From Bog-752 sp963799395 (lineage in GTDB: Bacteria; Actinomycetota; Thermoleophilia; UBA2241): a DNA stretch of 64,000 nt. The stretch is from NCBI GenBank assembly GCA_963799395.1, contig CAWCWZ010000056.1:57679-121678 (forward strand). Direction: 5' to 3'. Within the stretch, counting starts at the first letter, position 1, and each line of letters opens with the position of its first letter. Under the pieces are notes generated by a model, which ran no database searches, was not told where the DNA came from, and was given only the letters and a program-made list of their open reading frames with translations. A program made the position numbers and the translations under genes. Shown piece by piece: positions 7,653 to 17,580 of the stretch.

Positions 7653-8954
7653 CTAGTGCAGGCTGCCGGCGATCTGCGTGATGTCACTCCAGGGCACGAG
7701 TCCGGCGACCACGACGCGCACGTCGCCCTGGCGGAACGTGACGGCCGAGCCCAGCGACGTCTGCAGCCTAGTAGCGGGCAGACCGTCGACGGTCGTCTCG
7801 CCGATCATCGAGACCTGGCCGAGCTGCCGCTGGATCTGCACGTCCTGGGCGGCCGTCGTCCTGGACTCGATCACGAGGACCGTGCCGAACGCCTTGCCGT
7901 AGTCGAGCACCGCCGAGGGGTGCGCGGCGAGGGCCGCCAGGGCCTGGCGCTGCCCGGCGGTCAGGCCGGTCGGCGCCTGCCCGGTCGTGACCTTGGTCGG
8001 TGTGACGAAGGCGCCGCGGAACTCGATGCCGGCAGGCGTGGCCGACGGCGTCAGCAGGAACGGCGCCCGTGCCCTCGCCTGCGCCAGCGTGAGCGGCTTG
8101 TGCTGCGCGCCGCCCTTGTCGCTGGCCTTGCCACCGGCCATCCCCACGAGGTTCTGGCCGACGCTCACGTTCTTGTGGACGACCGTGGCGCCGCTGGGCG
8201 GGGTGAAGGTGAACAGGCTGTTCGAGACCGGTCCGAAGGACACGGTCTTAAAGCCCGCCGACAGCACCGGCGAGCCGTCGCCCCTGGCGAAGACCTGCAC
8301 CCGCAGCGGGACCCAGCGATGTCCGTCGATCGCCACTGCCACCGAACCGAAGCTCGTGACCGGCGAGGTCGGAGTGATCGTCAGCGTGTAGGTCTCGCGA
8401 CCGGCGACCGTCGTCTGGCCGGAGATGGCAAGCGTCGCGGTGGGCGCGAGCTTCTGGATGAGCCGGCCGATGGCGACCGCCGGATCGAGGCTCGTCTCGG
8501 GCGACGGCAACGCCTGGGCCGCGCCGCCGGTCGCGGCCGGCAGCGCGTACCGTGTGGCGGTCGTGGTCATCGAATCCCAGGTCCAGATGGTGGCGCCGCT
8601 GGCCACGGCCACGAAATCGCCGTTCTGGCCCTGCGACTCGAGGCGCACCTTGCCGTCCTGGGCCCAGAGGCGGCCGGATCCGCCGGTGAGCAGGGACGAA
8701 AGGCCGGCCGACGTCTGATTGCCGGAGAGCGACAGCAGCGATGAGGCGCCGCCGAGGAGGTCGTTGCTCCAGGCGAAGTCGCCGCTGATCGCGGTCGTGC
8801 CCGGGGCCCTGGTGGCGACGTTCTGCAGAAGTTGCGCGACGGTGATCGACGGCAGGCTCGACGGACCCTGCGCGCCGGCCGTGACCACGCCGACGACCAG
8901 CGCCACGGCAAGGACGCCCGCGGCCACGATGAGGGCCAAGGTTCTGCGACGCAT
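7653..8954 (-). CDS. Secreted LolA-like / outer-membrane-lipoprotein-sorting-type protein
   Basis: 433-aa protein with an N-terminal signal or anchor (RRRTLALIVAAGVLAVALVV). The body resembles the LolA/LppX-type beta-sheet fold used in actinobacteria to carry lipids or sense envelope state: an early VAQLLQNVATRAPGTTAISG block, RYALPAATGG, and later strands such as FTFTPPSGATVV. A C-terminal segment (about residues 310-433) contains the block SMIGETTVDGLPATRL and ends VPWSDITQIAGSLH, like DUF4367-type domains. It is the first gene of the ABC exporter operon (next gene six bases away), suggesting it is a periplasm-side partner or sensor for that exporter. No lipobox is apparent. Family assignment is moderate. 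Confidence 0.65.
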   Translation of the reverse strand: MRRRTLALIVAAGVLAVALVVGVVTAGAQGPSSLPSITVAQLLQNVATRAPGTTAISGDFAWSNDLLGGASSLLSLSGNQTSAGLSSLLTGGSGRLWAQDGKVRLESQGQNGDFVAVASGATIWTWDSMTTTATRYALPAATGGAAQALPSPETSLDPAVAIGRLIQKLAPTATLAISGQTTVAGRETYTLTITPTSPVTSFGSVAVAIDGHRWVPLRVQVFARGDGSPVLSAGFKTVSFGPVSNSLFTFTPPSGATVVHKNVSVGQNLVGMAGGKASDKGGAQHKPLTLAQARARAPFLLTPSATPAGIEFRGAFVTPTKVTTGQAPTGLTAGQRQALAALAAHPSAVLDYGKAFGTVLVIESRTTAAQDVQIQRQLGQVSMIGETTVDGLPATRLQTSLGSAVTFRQGDVRVVVAGLVPWSDITQIAGSLH

Positions 8955-9160
8955 CTTCGGCTCCTTTGGCTCCTGCGGTCGCCGCCTCCGACCGACCGTC
9001 GCTTGCTGCCCCTCGGCGCGACGCCCGGCACTCCTTGCGGCCGCGACTCGTAGTGGTTCCTACCGCGGTTGTTCCATGTTGTCGCCCGATCGGAACGTCT
9101 GTCCAGCGGGAGCGCCCCGAGCGACCGACGCCGACGGCCCTGCCGCGGCGTGGTCGCGTC

Positions 9161-10435
9161 CTACTGCAGCGTCATCACGTAGGCCTTCCAGCCCGCGTAG
9201 AACCGGCCCCACGACATGTGGAAGTCGCGGCGCACCACCTGCCTGATGGCGGCGCGGGTCAGCGAGCTGTCGGCTATGTCCACGCAGAAGCGCTTTACCG
9301 CGGCCTGGCCCCAGTCGGCCAGGATGTACTTCACGAGCGCCCCGCCCTCGAGATAGGCGAGCGTCACCCGCGCCATGGCCACGCCGGTCCACAGGTCGGG
9401 GCGGGCGAAGGACATGATCAGCGGCATGCTCCTGTTGCCGGCGGCCACCTCGACGCGCAGGGGGAGGTAGCTGCGGGCGCCCTCGACCGCCGTCGCCATG
9501 CCCTCGAGCAGCAGCGGCGGGGCGTGCGCGGTCGCGTAGAACCAGCGCCAGGTGAGGGTGTGGGTCACCTCGTGAGCGAGCATGTGCACCGTCCAGGGGT
9601 CGGCCGGCGCGAGCGACGAGGCCAGCACGCCGACGTCGGTCGGCCACCAGAGCTTCGTCGATGTCGTGGTGGGCAGGCGCGCGAAGAACTGCTCGCGTTC
9701 CTGGGCCCTGCCCTGGCCCAGGTAGTCGGCGATCTCGGTGGACGACGAGTAGACGAAGACGACGATGGGCCGGTCGCCGGTCACGCCCAGCACGGCCTTC
9801 ACGTCGGCCCGCGCCTGGGGCATGTCGCCGGCGAGCTCCTGGGCGAGCGGCCGCCAGCTCTGGTCGAACACCACGACCGCGCCGTTGCGCACGATGGCGT
9901 GCGGCGTGCGATACGCCATGAAGTACTCGCGGCGGATGCCGGCGGGCGACCTGTCACCGGTCGCGACGAGCCGCACGCCGGACCGACCGACGACCAGCAG
10001 CCGCTCGGCGACGACGCGGTCGGGCGGCCCGGCTCCGCCGGGCCGCCCCTCGAACTTGACGTCGTAGACGCCGGGCTCTCCGCTGATCGGCGCCACCACG
10101 GTGTGCAGACCCCGCCACGGGATGGTCGCCAGGTGGCTGTAAAGGGCGCCGAGGGCCTGGGACGCGGCGCGACCCTTCGCCGGCAGCGCCGCCTCCCAGG
10201 CCGCCCTGTGGCGCGCCTCGAGCGCCGGCAGGCCGGCGTCGATCCAGCGGCGGACCTGAGCCGCCGGCACGCTCGCGCCCGTCGCCGCCGGGAGCGTGCG
10301 CACGATCGCGCGCTTCTGCGGCGGCGCCCGGAAGGCCTCGACAAAGGCTCCGACCGCGAGCGCCGCCAGCACCGCGATGAGCGCCACCAGGAGCGGAACA
10401 CCAACGGAACGACCGAACACCTTGCGGACCTGCAT
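9161..10435 (-). CDS. Membrane-anchored gluzincin-type metallopeptidase (peptidase MA-like)
   Basis: 424-aa protein with one N-terminal transmembrane helix (residues ~11-35, VPLLVALIAVLAALAVGAFV) and an extracytoplasmic domain. Residues near 285 read LAHEVTHTLTWRW, an HExxH zinc motif, and about 20 residues later LLLEGMATAVEG supplies the third-ligand glutamate, as in peptidase MA family proteins. An N-terminal domain (about 60-200) precedes it and resembles a nuclear-transport-factor-like or propeptide region, which I cannot name. Intergenic DNA of ~200 bp separates it from the ABC operon. Likely a cell-surface protease of unknown substrate. Confidence 0.8.
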   Translation of the reverse strand: MQVRKVFGRSVGVPLLVALIAVLAALAVGAFVEAFRAPPQKRAIVRTLPAATGASVPAAQVRRWIDAGLPALEARHRAAWEAALPAKGRAASQALGALYSHLATIPWRGLHTVVAPISGEPGVYDVKFEGRPGGAGPPDRVVAERLLVVGRSGVRLVATGDRSPAGIRREYFMAYRTPHAIVRNGAVVVFDQSWRPLAQELAGDMPQARADVKAVLGVTGDRPIVVFVYSSSTEIADYLGQGRAQEREQFFARLPTTTSTKLWWPTDVGVLASSLAPADPWTVHMLAHEVTHTLTWRWFYATAHAPPLLLEGMATAVEGARSYLPLRVEVAAGNRSMPLIMSFARPDLWTGVAMARVTLAYLEGGALVKYILADWGQAAVKRFCVDIADSSLTRAAIRQVVRRDFHMSWGRFYAGWKAYVMTLQ

Positions 10436-10646
10436 CGTTCAAGAGTAGCACCCGGCGAAACGGGCGGCACGGACACCGCCGGCAGACGCCGAAGTCGCCG
10501 CCGACACGTTCGACCCGACGGGCCGCCCCGCCGGGGCTACCAGGCGAGCGCCGCGTGCTGCACAATGGGGACGATGGGAAAGCGATGAGACGCCGACGCG
10601 ACAGGACCGACGGCCACGGCGCCCGTGCGCGGCGCCGGAGAGCGCG

Positions 10647-11851
10647 GTGGCCCACTACCGTTCGCAGCCGGTGAAGACGTCGCGCCGCGTCGTCCTGATC
10701 GTGATCGCCCTGGTGGCGCTCACCGTCGTGGCGGCGCTGGCGCTCGCGGCGGCGCTGACGCCGGCCGGCGGGGGCGGCTCCCGCCGCCCCCGCGGGCGCG
10801 AGCGCCGCCGCCGTCTCGGGGGCTGCCAGGTCCGCCGCCGCGACCACCGTCTCGCCGGGCGGCAGCCCGGCGCCGAGGCGCATCCCCGACTCCCAGCGTA
10901 AGCGTTGTCTCCGGAGGCGACACCATCGGCGACCGCGGCGTCAAGGCTTACATCGCCGCGCACGGGGCCGATGCGGTCTTCGCCGGCATCGCCCCCGTCC
11001 TGCGCGCGGCCGACGCCGCCTGGGTGAACCTCGAGTCGCCGCTGACCGACATCAGCGACCCGTACCCCGGCAAGGACGTCCATTTCCAGGGCGACCCGCG
11101 GCTCGCCGCCGGCCTCGCGAACGCCGGCGTCGACGTGGTCAACATGGCCAACAACCACGCCGTCGATCAGGGCCAGGCGGGGCTGCTCGACTCGATCCGC
11201 CGGGTCGAGGCGGCGGGCATCAAGGTCGTCGGCGCGGGCCGCAACGCGGCGGCCGCCCGGCAGCCGGCGATCGTGCGCACGAGCAGCGGCGCGACCATCG
11301 GCTTTCTCGGCTGGACCGACATCATCTGGCCCGGCTACGAGGCCGGCAGCGGACCCGGCGTGGCCACGGCCCGCACCGACATGAGTCTGGTCGAGCAGGC
11401 CATCCGCCGGCTCAAGCACCGCGTCGACTACGTCGTCGTCTGCTTTCACTGGGGGGTCGAGTACACCGACTCACCGATCGCCGACCAGGTCGCCGAAGCA
11501 CATGCCGCGATCGACGCCGGCGCCGACATGGTGATCGGCCACCATCCCCACGTGCTCCAGGGCGTCCAGCTCTACAGGGGCCACTTCATCATCTACAGCC
11601 TGGGCGACCTCGTGTTCGACCACTACAGCCTGGCCACCGGCCAGACCGTGCTCGTCGACGCCGTGCTGTCGCCCCACGGCGTGACGGCGACGCTCATCCC
11701 CGTCTACGTCTCGGCGAACGGCATCCCCGCGGTCGTCACGGGCGCCGCCGGACGTGCCATACTGCTCCACATGCAGCAGATCTCGGCACCCCTCGGCACC
11801 AGACTGACGATCTCTGGCGACCGCGCCTACGTGCGGTCGTCCGGCGCATGA
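10647..11851 (+). CDS. CapA-family (poly-gamma-glutamate synthesis type) phosphatase, two frameshifts
   Basis: GTG at 10647, preceded by GGAGAG, starts a membrane-anchored protein (SRRVVLIVIALVALTVVAAL). Removing one G from the GGGGG run 10770-10774 opens an Ala/Pro linker, and removing one C from CCCC at 10884-10887 joins it to SVVSGGDTIGDRGVKAY, the start of a PGA_cap metallophosphatase domain. That domain shows LESPLTD, VNMANNHAVDQG, VCFHWGVEYTD and IGHHPHVLQGV, the metal-binding blocks of CapA proteins. Repaired length is about 400 aa. CapA proteins act at the cell surface in capsule or polyglutamate handling. The stop overlaps the lgt start by 4 bp (ATGA), suggesting co-expression. Confidence 0.8.
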
Positions 11852-12651
11852 TCCCGGTCTTCTTCCACCTCGGGCCGATCACCGTCTACAGCTTCGGCGT
11901 GATGGCCGCGTGCGCGCTCATCGCCGCCTGCTACGTGGCCTACCGTGTGCTGCGCACGAGAGGCGTGTCGTTCGAGTTCGCCTACGAGCTGCTGTTCGTC
12001 GCCGGCATCGGCGGCTTCGCCGGCGCGCGCATCTACTACCTGGTCCAGCACTGGGCCGCCGTCAAGGGCGACCTGTTCCACAACACGTTCAGCGGCTCCG
12101 GCTTCACCTGGTACGGCGGCCTCATCGGCGGCTTCGTCTGCGTCGCGCTGTGGAGCCGCTTTCGCCACGTGCCGCTGGGCCTCATGGCCAACGCGGCCGG
12201 TCCCGCGGTCGCCATCGGCTACGCCGTCGGACGCATCGGCTGCCTGCTCTCGGGCGACGGCGACTACGGCAGCCCCACCAAGTCGTTCATCGGCATCGCC
12301 TTTCCGCACGGCACCGTGCCGACGCCGCCGGGCGTCAAGGTCTGGCCCACGCCGCCCATGGAGACGATCGCCATGCTCGTCGTCTGCTGGGTGCTGTACC
12401 GCATGGCCAAGAAGCCGCAGCCGGGCTGGTACGTGTGGGGCTGGTTCATGGTCCTGGCCGGCGTCGAGCGCTTCCTGATCGAGTTCATCCGCCGCAACCC
12501 GGTGGTCCTTCTGGGACTGCGCACCACCCAGTGGGAGTCGATCGCCAGTGTGGTCATCGGTGCCGCCATCATCCTGCTCACGCGCAACGCGGAGACGGTC
12601 GAGGCGTCGCTCGAGGCCGTCGGCAGCGCGTCGCGGGGCGCCCGGGCCTGA
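11848..12651 (+). CDS. lgt: Prolipoprotein diacylglyceryl transferase Lgt
   Basis: 267-aa polytopic inner-membrane enzyme that transfers diacylglycerol from phosphatidylglycerol to the lipobox cysteine of prolipoproteins. Visible Lgt features are the N-terminal IPVFFHLGPITVYSFGVM, the TWYGGLIGG block, the Lgt signature around AIGYAVGRIGCLLSGDGDYG with the essential Arg, and ERFLIEFIRRNP near the end. It overlaps capA by ATGA and is convergent with the universal stress protein gene, eight bases away. Confidence 0.95.
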   Translation: MIPVFFHLGPITVYSFGVMAACALIAACYVAYRVLRTRGVSFEFAYELLFVAGIGGFAGARIYYLVQHWAAVKGDLFHNTFSGSGFTWYGGLIGGFVCVALWSRFRHVPLGLMANAAGPAVAIGYAVGRIGCLLSGDGDYGSPTKSFIGIAFPHGTVPTPPGVKVWPTPPMETIAMLVVCWVLYRMAKKPQPGWYVWGWFMVLAGVERFLIEFIRRNPVVLLGLRTTQWESIASVVIGAAIILLTRNAETVEASLEAVGSASRGARA

Positions 12652-12659
12652 GCTTCGCG

Positions 12660-13442
12660 TCAGGTGTGGGCGGGCACCGGCACCAGCATCAGGGGGCAGG
12701 GCGCGTCCTCGAGCATGGCCCGCACGAACAGCGAGCGCCCGGCGCTGAACACCCCCGCCCAGGCCAGGACGATGAGGTCGGCGGGCGGGCGGGCGGCCTC
12801 TTCGACGATCACCGCCGGCGGGTCGCCGACCCGCACGATCGTGCGGTGGCGGCCGCCTTCGGGGCAGGTCGCGAAGCGCATGGTGAACTCCTCGTGCCAC
12901 GACGACCACTCGTACTGCTCCTGATCGACCATGCGGGGGGCCGGCAGGCTGCCGGGTTCGTCGGGCGTGTCGGCGGTGCCGACGTGCAGGACCACGATCT
13001 CACGGCCGCGGCCGCAGAAGGCCTCGTCGGTCACGCGCATCGCCTCTGAGCTCGACGGGCTGCCTTCGAGCGGTACGACGATGCGGCGCAGCGACGAGAT
13101 CGACCGCATGCCGGGACGCATGACGAGCAGGGTCTGCGGCGCGCGGGCGAGCAGGGCGTCGGCCACCGGGCCGACGCCCTGCTCGCCCGCGCGCCGCATG
13201 GCGAAGGCGATCACGTCGTCGTCCTGGGCGACCGCCAGGATGGTCTCGGCTGGGTCGCCTATCTCTTCCTGGACCGCCGTGTTCGTCGTGAGCCGCGCCG
13301 GCAACTCGAGCTCGGGCGCGTCGGCGCTGGCCCTGACGTGCAGCACGCGGACGGGCCAGCCGCTGACGTGCGAGAGGGCCCGCGCGGAGGCCAGCAGCTC
13401 CTCGCCTTCGGGTCCGGCGTCGAGCGTCACCAGCAGGTTCAT
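12660..13442 (-). CDS. Universal stress protein, two Usp-like domains
   Basis: 260-aa protein beginning MNLLVTLDAGPEGEELLASA and containing a second start-of-domain strand RRIVVPLEGSPSSSEAM, which indicates two UspA-type alpha/beta repeats. The glycine pattern of ATP-binding Usp proteins (G-2x-G-9x-G-S/T) is not clear in the last strand (LIVLAWAGVFSAGRSLFVRA), so nucleotide binding is uncertain. ATG at 13442 overlaps the GH65 stop by ATGA; the two are co-translated. Role inferred: stress or energy-state signalling linked to glycogen or trehalose/maltose breakdown. Confidence 0.8.
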   Translation of the reverse strand: MNLLVTLDAGPEGEELLASARALSHVSGWPVRVLHVRASADAPELELPARLTTNTAVQEEIGDPAETILAVAQDDDVIAFAMRRAGEQGVGPVADALLARAPQTLLVMRPGMRSISSLRRIVVPLEGSPSSSEAMRVTDEAFCGRGREIVVLHVGTADTPDEPGSLPAPRMVDQEQYEWSSWHEEFTMRFATCPEGGRHRTIVRVGDPPAVIVEEAARPPADLIVLAWAGVFSAGRSLFVRAMLEDAPCPLMLVPVPAHT

Positions 13443-16400
13443 GTCTCCTCCTCCCAGGCGCCTCGGGCGCCCTTGCGGAAGTGATGGACGCCGATGGCCA
13501 GACGACGCCGGCGCCGTCCGACAACGACGGTCGCCGGCGCGTCGCCGACCGTCAGGTCGATGCCGTGGTGACGCGCGGCGACGTGGAACCGGGAGCCGCG
13601 GAACCGCACCGAGTAGTCGAGCGACGACCACTGCTCGGGCAGATGCGGGTCGATCACGAGCGTCTCGTCGTTGCGCCGCACGCCGCCGAAGCCCATGACC
13701 GCCGCCTGCCACAGCCCACCCATGGTCGCCATGTGCAGGCCGCGGGCGGCGTTGCCCATGTTGTTGGACAGGTCGATGTCGGCGGCCATGCGGAAGGTCT
13801 CGGCGGCGAGCCCGATCTGGCCGAGCCGCGCCGCCAGAGCGGCGTGGATGCCCGGCGACAGCGAGCTGCCGTGGCTCGTGATCGGTTCGTAGTAGCGCAG
13901 GTTGGCGAGGGCCGTCTCGGCGGGGATCTCGTCGGGCAGCAGGTAGCAGAGCATCACCACGTCGGCCTGTTTGACCACCTTGGACCTGAGCGTCACCTCG
14001 CGACCGAGCAGCAGGTCGGCGGCCATGGGGCGGGCGGCCAGGGCGGCGGGATCGACGTCGTCCATCTCGTAGAAGCCGGCGAACTGCTCGTAGAGCCTGG
14101 TGGCCGGGTCGTAGCCGTCGACCAGGGCGTCGGCCACGTTGCGCCAGTGCGCGAGCTCGCCTGGCGTCAGGCCGATGCGCTCGCCGAGCGCGACCGCCTT
14201 CTCGGGAGCCCGCGCCTCGAGCCAGGCCCAGGCGTCGAGGGCGCGGGCGATGTTGTAGCGCGCCAGGACGTTGGTGTAGGCATTGTCGTCGACGCCCTCG
14301 TGGTACTCGTCGGGGCCCACGACCATGGGGATGTGAAAACGGCCGAGCTCGTCGCGGCTCGCCCGCGAGGCCCAGAAGCGCGCCGTCTCGAGCAGCAGTT
14401 CGGCGCCCATGCTCTCCATGAACTCGTCGTCGCCGGTCCCCTTCCAGTATTCCCACGTCGCCCAGCCGACGTCGGCCGAGATGTGGTGCTCGAGCAGACC
14501 CGAGAGGATGGGGATGATCTGGCCGTGCGCTCCTATGCCGTACGGCGGCGTCGTCTCGATACCCTTGTCGGCCGACTCCCAGGGAAACAGCGCCCCCTTG
14601 TGGCCCATGTCGCGCGCCTTCGTGCGAGCGCCGTCGAGGTTGCGGTAGCGGTAGGCGAGCAGCGTGCGCGCCGTCTCGGGGTGCGTGTAGATGAAGAACG
14701 GCACGACGAAGATCTCGGTGTCCCAGAAGACGTGGTTGAAGTACGACAGTCCCGACAGGCCGCGAGCGCCGATCGACACGGTCTCCTTGGTGGGGTGGGC
14801 CGTGGACATCATGTGGTAGGTCGAGAAGCGCAAGGCGAGCTCGGCATGGGGATCGCCGCCGACCGACACGGCGACGTCGGCCCAGCGCTCGCGCCAGGCT
14901 TCGACGTGGCGGCGCAGGAGCTCGTCGAACCCGGCGGCCTCGGCCCGCTCCAGGGCGGCGAGCGCGGTCGTCGTCGCCGGCGGGCGGCTCGGCGAAGAGA
15001 CCACGACCGCCAGGCGATCGATCGTCGCCGGCTGGTCGCAGTCGAGCCGGCCGCCGATCACGTCGCGCGACCGCTCGAGGTAGCGGGTGACCGGCGAGCC
15101 GGCCGCCGGCCTGGTCGAGACCGCCAGGACGTGGCCGCCGCCCTTGCGGCCCTTCGTGCGGGCGACGAACCCCGTGCCGGCGTGCGACGTGAGCGAGGCC
15201 TCGTAGACCGGGCCGCCGGCGTGCGACAGGCCGACGCAGGCCTCCCATACGAGACGTCCGCAGAAGTCTTCGGGGCTGGCCTCGGCCCGCAGGACCATCA
15301 CGGAGCGGTCGGAAAGCGAGGCAAAACGGGCCGTGCGCACGCGCACGGTACGGCCCACCCGGTCGCGCTGGCGCCAGTAGCGAAAGACGATCCCCTGGCT
15401 CATGTCGAGCAGCCGGCGGTGCTCGATGACCTCGCCGTTCATCAGGTTCAACGGCATGCCTTCGACGAGCAGCCGCAGACAGAGCCAGTCGGGCGCCGTG
15501 ACGGGCTCGCGGATGTGCAGCTCGCCGGTGTCGTCGCCGAAGACGCCGGCCACGAACGTGGCCGGCGTCGAGGCCGGCGACCCCTCTTCGAGCGAGCCGC
15601 GGGTGCCCGTTTCCCCGTTGGCGACCGTCAGCCAGGTCTCGACCTCGCGCTCGCGGAAGGGGTCGAAGCCCTCGACCTGGAACAGCCACGACGGGTCGGT
15701 GTTGGGCGCCGGGAAGCTTTCGAGCACGCGCGCCCGACGCAGCTCGATCTGCTCGTCCAGGAGCTCGAGGACCGCCGCATGCCCGCCGCCCAGGCGCCGC
15801 ACGCGCCGCCCGGCGCCGTCGGGACCGGCGCCGACCGAGGCAAAGGAGGCGCCGTGCAGTTCGGGGATCATGAGCCGGCGGGCGGCCCCGCCACCGGCCC
15901 CGCCGGGGCCGAAGTCCTCGCCCACCACGAGCACCTCGCGGGCGTCGTAGTCGCGGTAGCGTACCACCCATTGCAGGAGCCAACGCATGCTGTCGGCGAA
16001 GTCGGTGAGCGAGAACTCGAGGCGGCCGCCGCGCCAGGTCACGCAGGGGCGCGGCACGCCGGCGCCGTGCGCCAGGCGCGTGGCCAGCTCGACCAGGCCT
16101 TCGGGCCCGGCGATCCCGGCCGCCGCCAGCCGTGACTCGTAGCCGTCGCCCGCGCGAGGCCGCGGCAGAGCGATGGCGCGCCGCCAGCGGTCGCCGCCGC
16201 GGGCGCTGGTGACGAGCCCCCGCGCGGCGAGGTCGTCGCGCACGCTCTGGACGGCGCGCGTGAGCTGCTCCTCTTCGCCGGGTGACACCAGACGGCGCTC
16301 GATCAGCCGCGGACCGGCGGGCCCCAGGACGTACGCCTCGGCGCCCTCGGACAGCAGCAGGAAGAGGCGGCCTTCGACGTCGGGACGCGCGCGGAGGCGG

Positions 16401-16583
16401 GGATCGACGTGGTCGATCCCCGCCTCCGCGACCAGGGCGACGTCGACCCCGAGCGAGGTCAGCCGCTCGATGCGGGCGCGCAGCTCGGCGGGGGCGCCGG
16501 CGAGCGCCGTCGGGCGCCGCCGCCTCCCACTCCAGGCAAAGCACCCGGTAGGCGCGCCCCAGGAGGGTCTTCGTGGAGTCCAT
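13439..16583 (-). CDS. GH65 family glycoside phosphorylase/hydrolase with HAD-like N-terminus, frameshifted
   Basis: Cytosolic enzyme of about 1047 aa after repair. The first part (MDSTKTLLGRAYRVLCLEWE, then ELRARIERLTSLGVDVALVA) resembles a HAD-type domain, but the first strand ends LEWE instead of the catalytic DxD, so it is probably a non-catalytic remnant. A one-base surplus at about 16511-16530 separates the first 30 residues from the rest. The GH65 body follows: FSTYHMMSTAH, NHVFWDTEIFVVPF, and the general-acid region VGPDEYHEGVDDNAYTN. GH65 members phosphorolyse or hydrolyse maltose, trehalose, kojibiose or nigerose; the substrate is not decidable here. The usual GH65 length is ~750-800 aa, so the N-terminal ~200 aa are additional. 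Overlaps the downstream Usp gene by 4 bp. Confidence 0.88.
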
Positions 16584-16883
16584 GGCAGCCGGCAGATGCG
16601 TCTCTTCGGGTCGGGGATGCGGGCGGGTTCTTCCCGCTCGCCACCTATCGTACGCTAGACAGACCTCCGGCGCGCGTCCGACGCTCCGCCCGGCGAGCCC
16701 GAAGACGTTCGGCCGCGTCCCGAGCGTCACCTCGAGTGTCGTCGTCCCGGAGCTCGACCACGGTCACCGCGCCGGTTCTCAGAATCTCCACAGCAAACGG
16801 ACGTACAATCCCCAGCAGGGCACGGGCACAGCGCGCGGGCGCCGCGGGCGCGGGTGGCCGGCACGGCAACGAGGAGGCGCAAG
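16584..16883. other. Intergenic region between divergent GH65 and response-regulator genes
   Basis: 300 bp without a supported gene. TACAAT at 16804-16809 is a good -10 match for the plus-strand regulator gene, but the hexamer 17 bp upstream (AGAATC) is a poor -35. A GAGGAGG ribosome-binding site at 16871-16877 serves the TTG start at 16884. No larger palindrome or repeat was seen. Confidence 0.4.
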
Positions 16884-17577
16884 TTGAGCGAGCACCCCAG
16901 GATCCTGGTCGTCGACGACGAGGAGAGTCTTACCGACCTGATCGGGCTCGCCTTGCGCTACGAACAGTTCGAGGTCGACGTCGCCCACACGGCCAAGGCC
17001 GCGCTCCAGGCGTTGCCGGCCTTCCGGCCCGATCTCGTCGTGCTCGACGTGATGCTGCCCGACATCGACGGCTTCGAGGTCGCGCGCCGCATCGCCGCCG
17101 GAATCGCCCTCGACGCCGGTGCTGTTCCTCACGGCCCGCGACGGCACCGACGACAAGGTGCGCGGCCTGACCCTCGGCGGCGACGACTACATGACCAAGC
17201 CGTTCAGCCTGGAGGAGCTCGTCGCCCGCATTCGCGCCGTCCTGCGCCGCACGCAACGTGACGGCGACGCCCACGAGCGCCTCGTGTACTCCGACCTCGA
17301 GATGGACGAAGACACCTACGAGGTGCGGCGCGGCGGCGTCCGGCTGGAGCTGACCGCCACCGAGTACAAGCTGCTGCGCTACCTCCTGCTCAACCGCCGC
17401 CGTGTGCTCTCCAAGGCACAGATCCTCGATCACGTCTGGAACTACGACTTCGCCGGCGACGCCAACGTCGTCGAGATCTACATCAGCTACCTGCGCAAGA
17501 AGCTCGAGCCGACGGGTCCGCCGCTCATCCACACCGTCCGCGGCTTCGGCTACTGCCTGCGCGACACGCAGGACTGA
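16884..17577 (+). CDS. OmpR/PhoB-family response regulator, frameshifted
   Basis: TTG start at 16884 six bases after GAGGAGG. The receiver domain begins PRILVVDDEESLTDLIGLAL with the phosphoacceptor Asp in LVVLDVMLPDIDGFEVARR. An extra base near 17098-17101 interrupts it; the frame resumes ESPSTPVLFLTARDGTDDKV, where Thr of LTA and Lys of MTKPF complete the switch residues. The DNA-binding winged-helix domain follows (ELTATEYKLLRYLLLN, VVEIYISYLRKKLE, HTVRGFGYCLR). Repaired length is 230 aa, standard for the family. It lies three bases before its histidine kinase. Targets unknown. Confidence 0.9.
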
Positions 17578-17580
17578 CGC

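Noticed and set aside
12660..16730. 1356-codon minus-strand frame through the GH65 and Usp genes
   Set aside because: Most of it is Arg-rich out-of-frame translation; only its two ends coincide with real coding (HAD-like start and Usp), which belong to separate genes.
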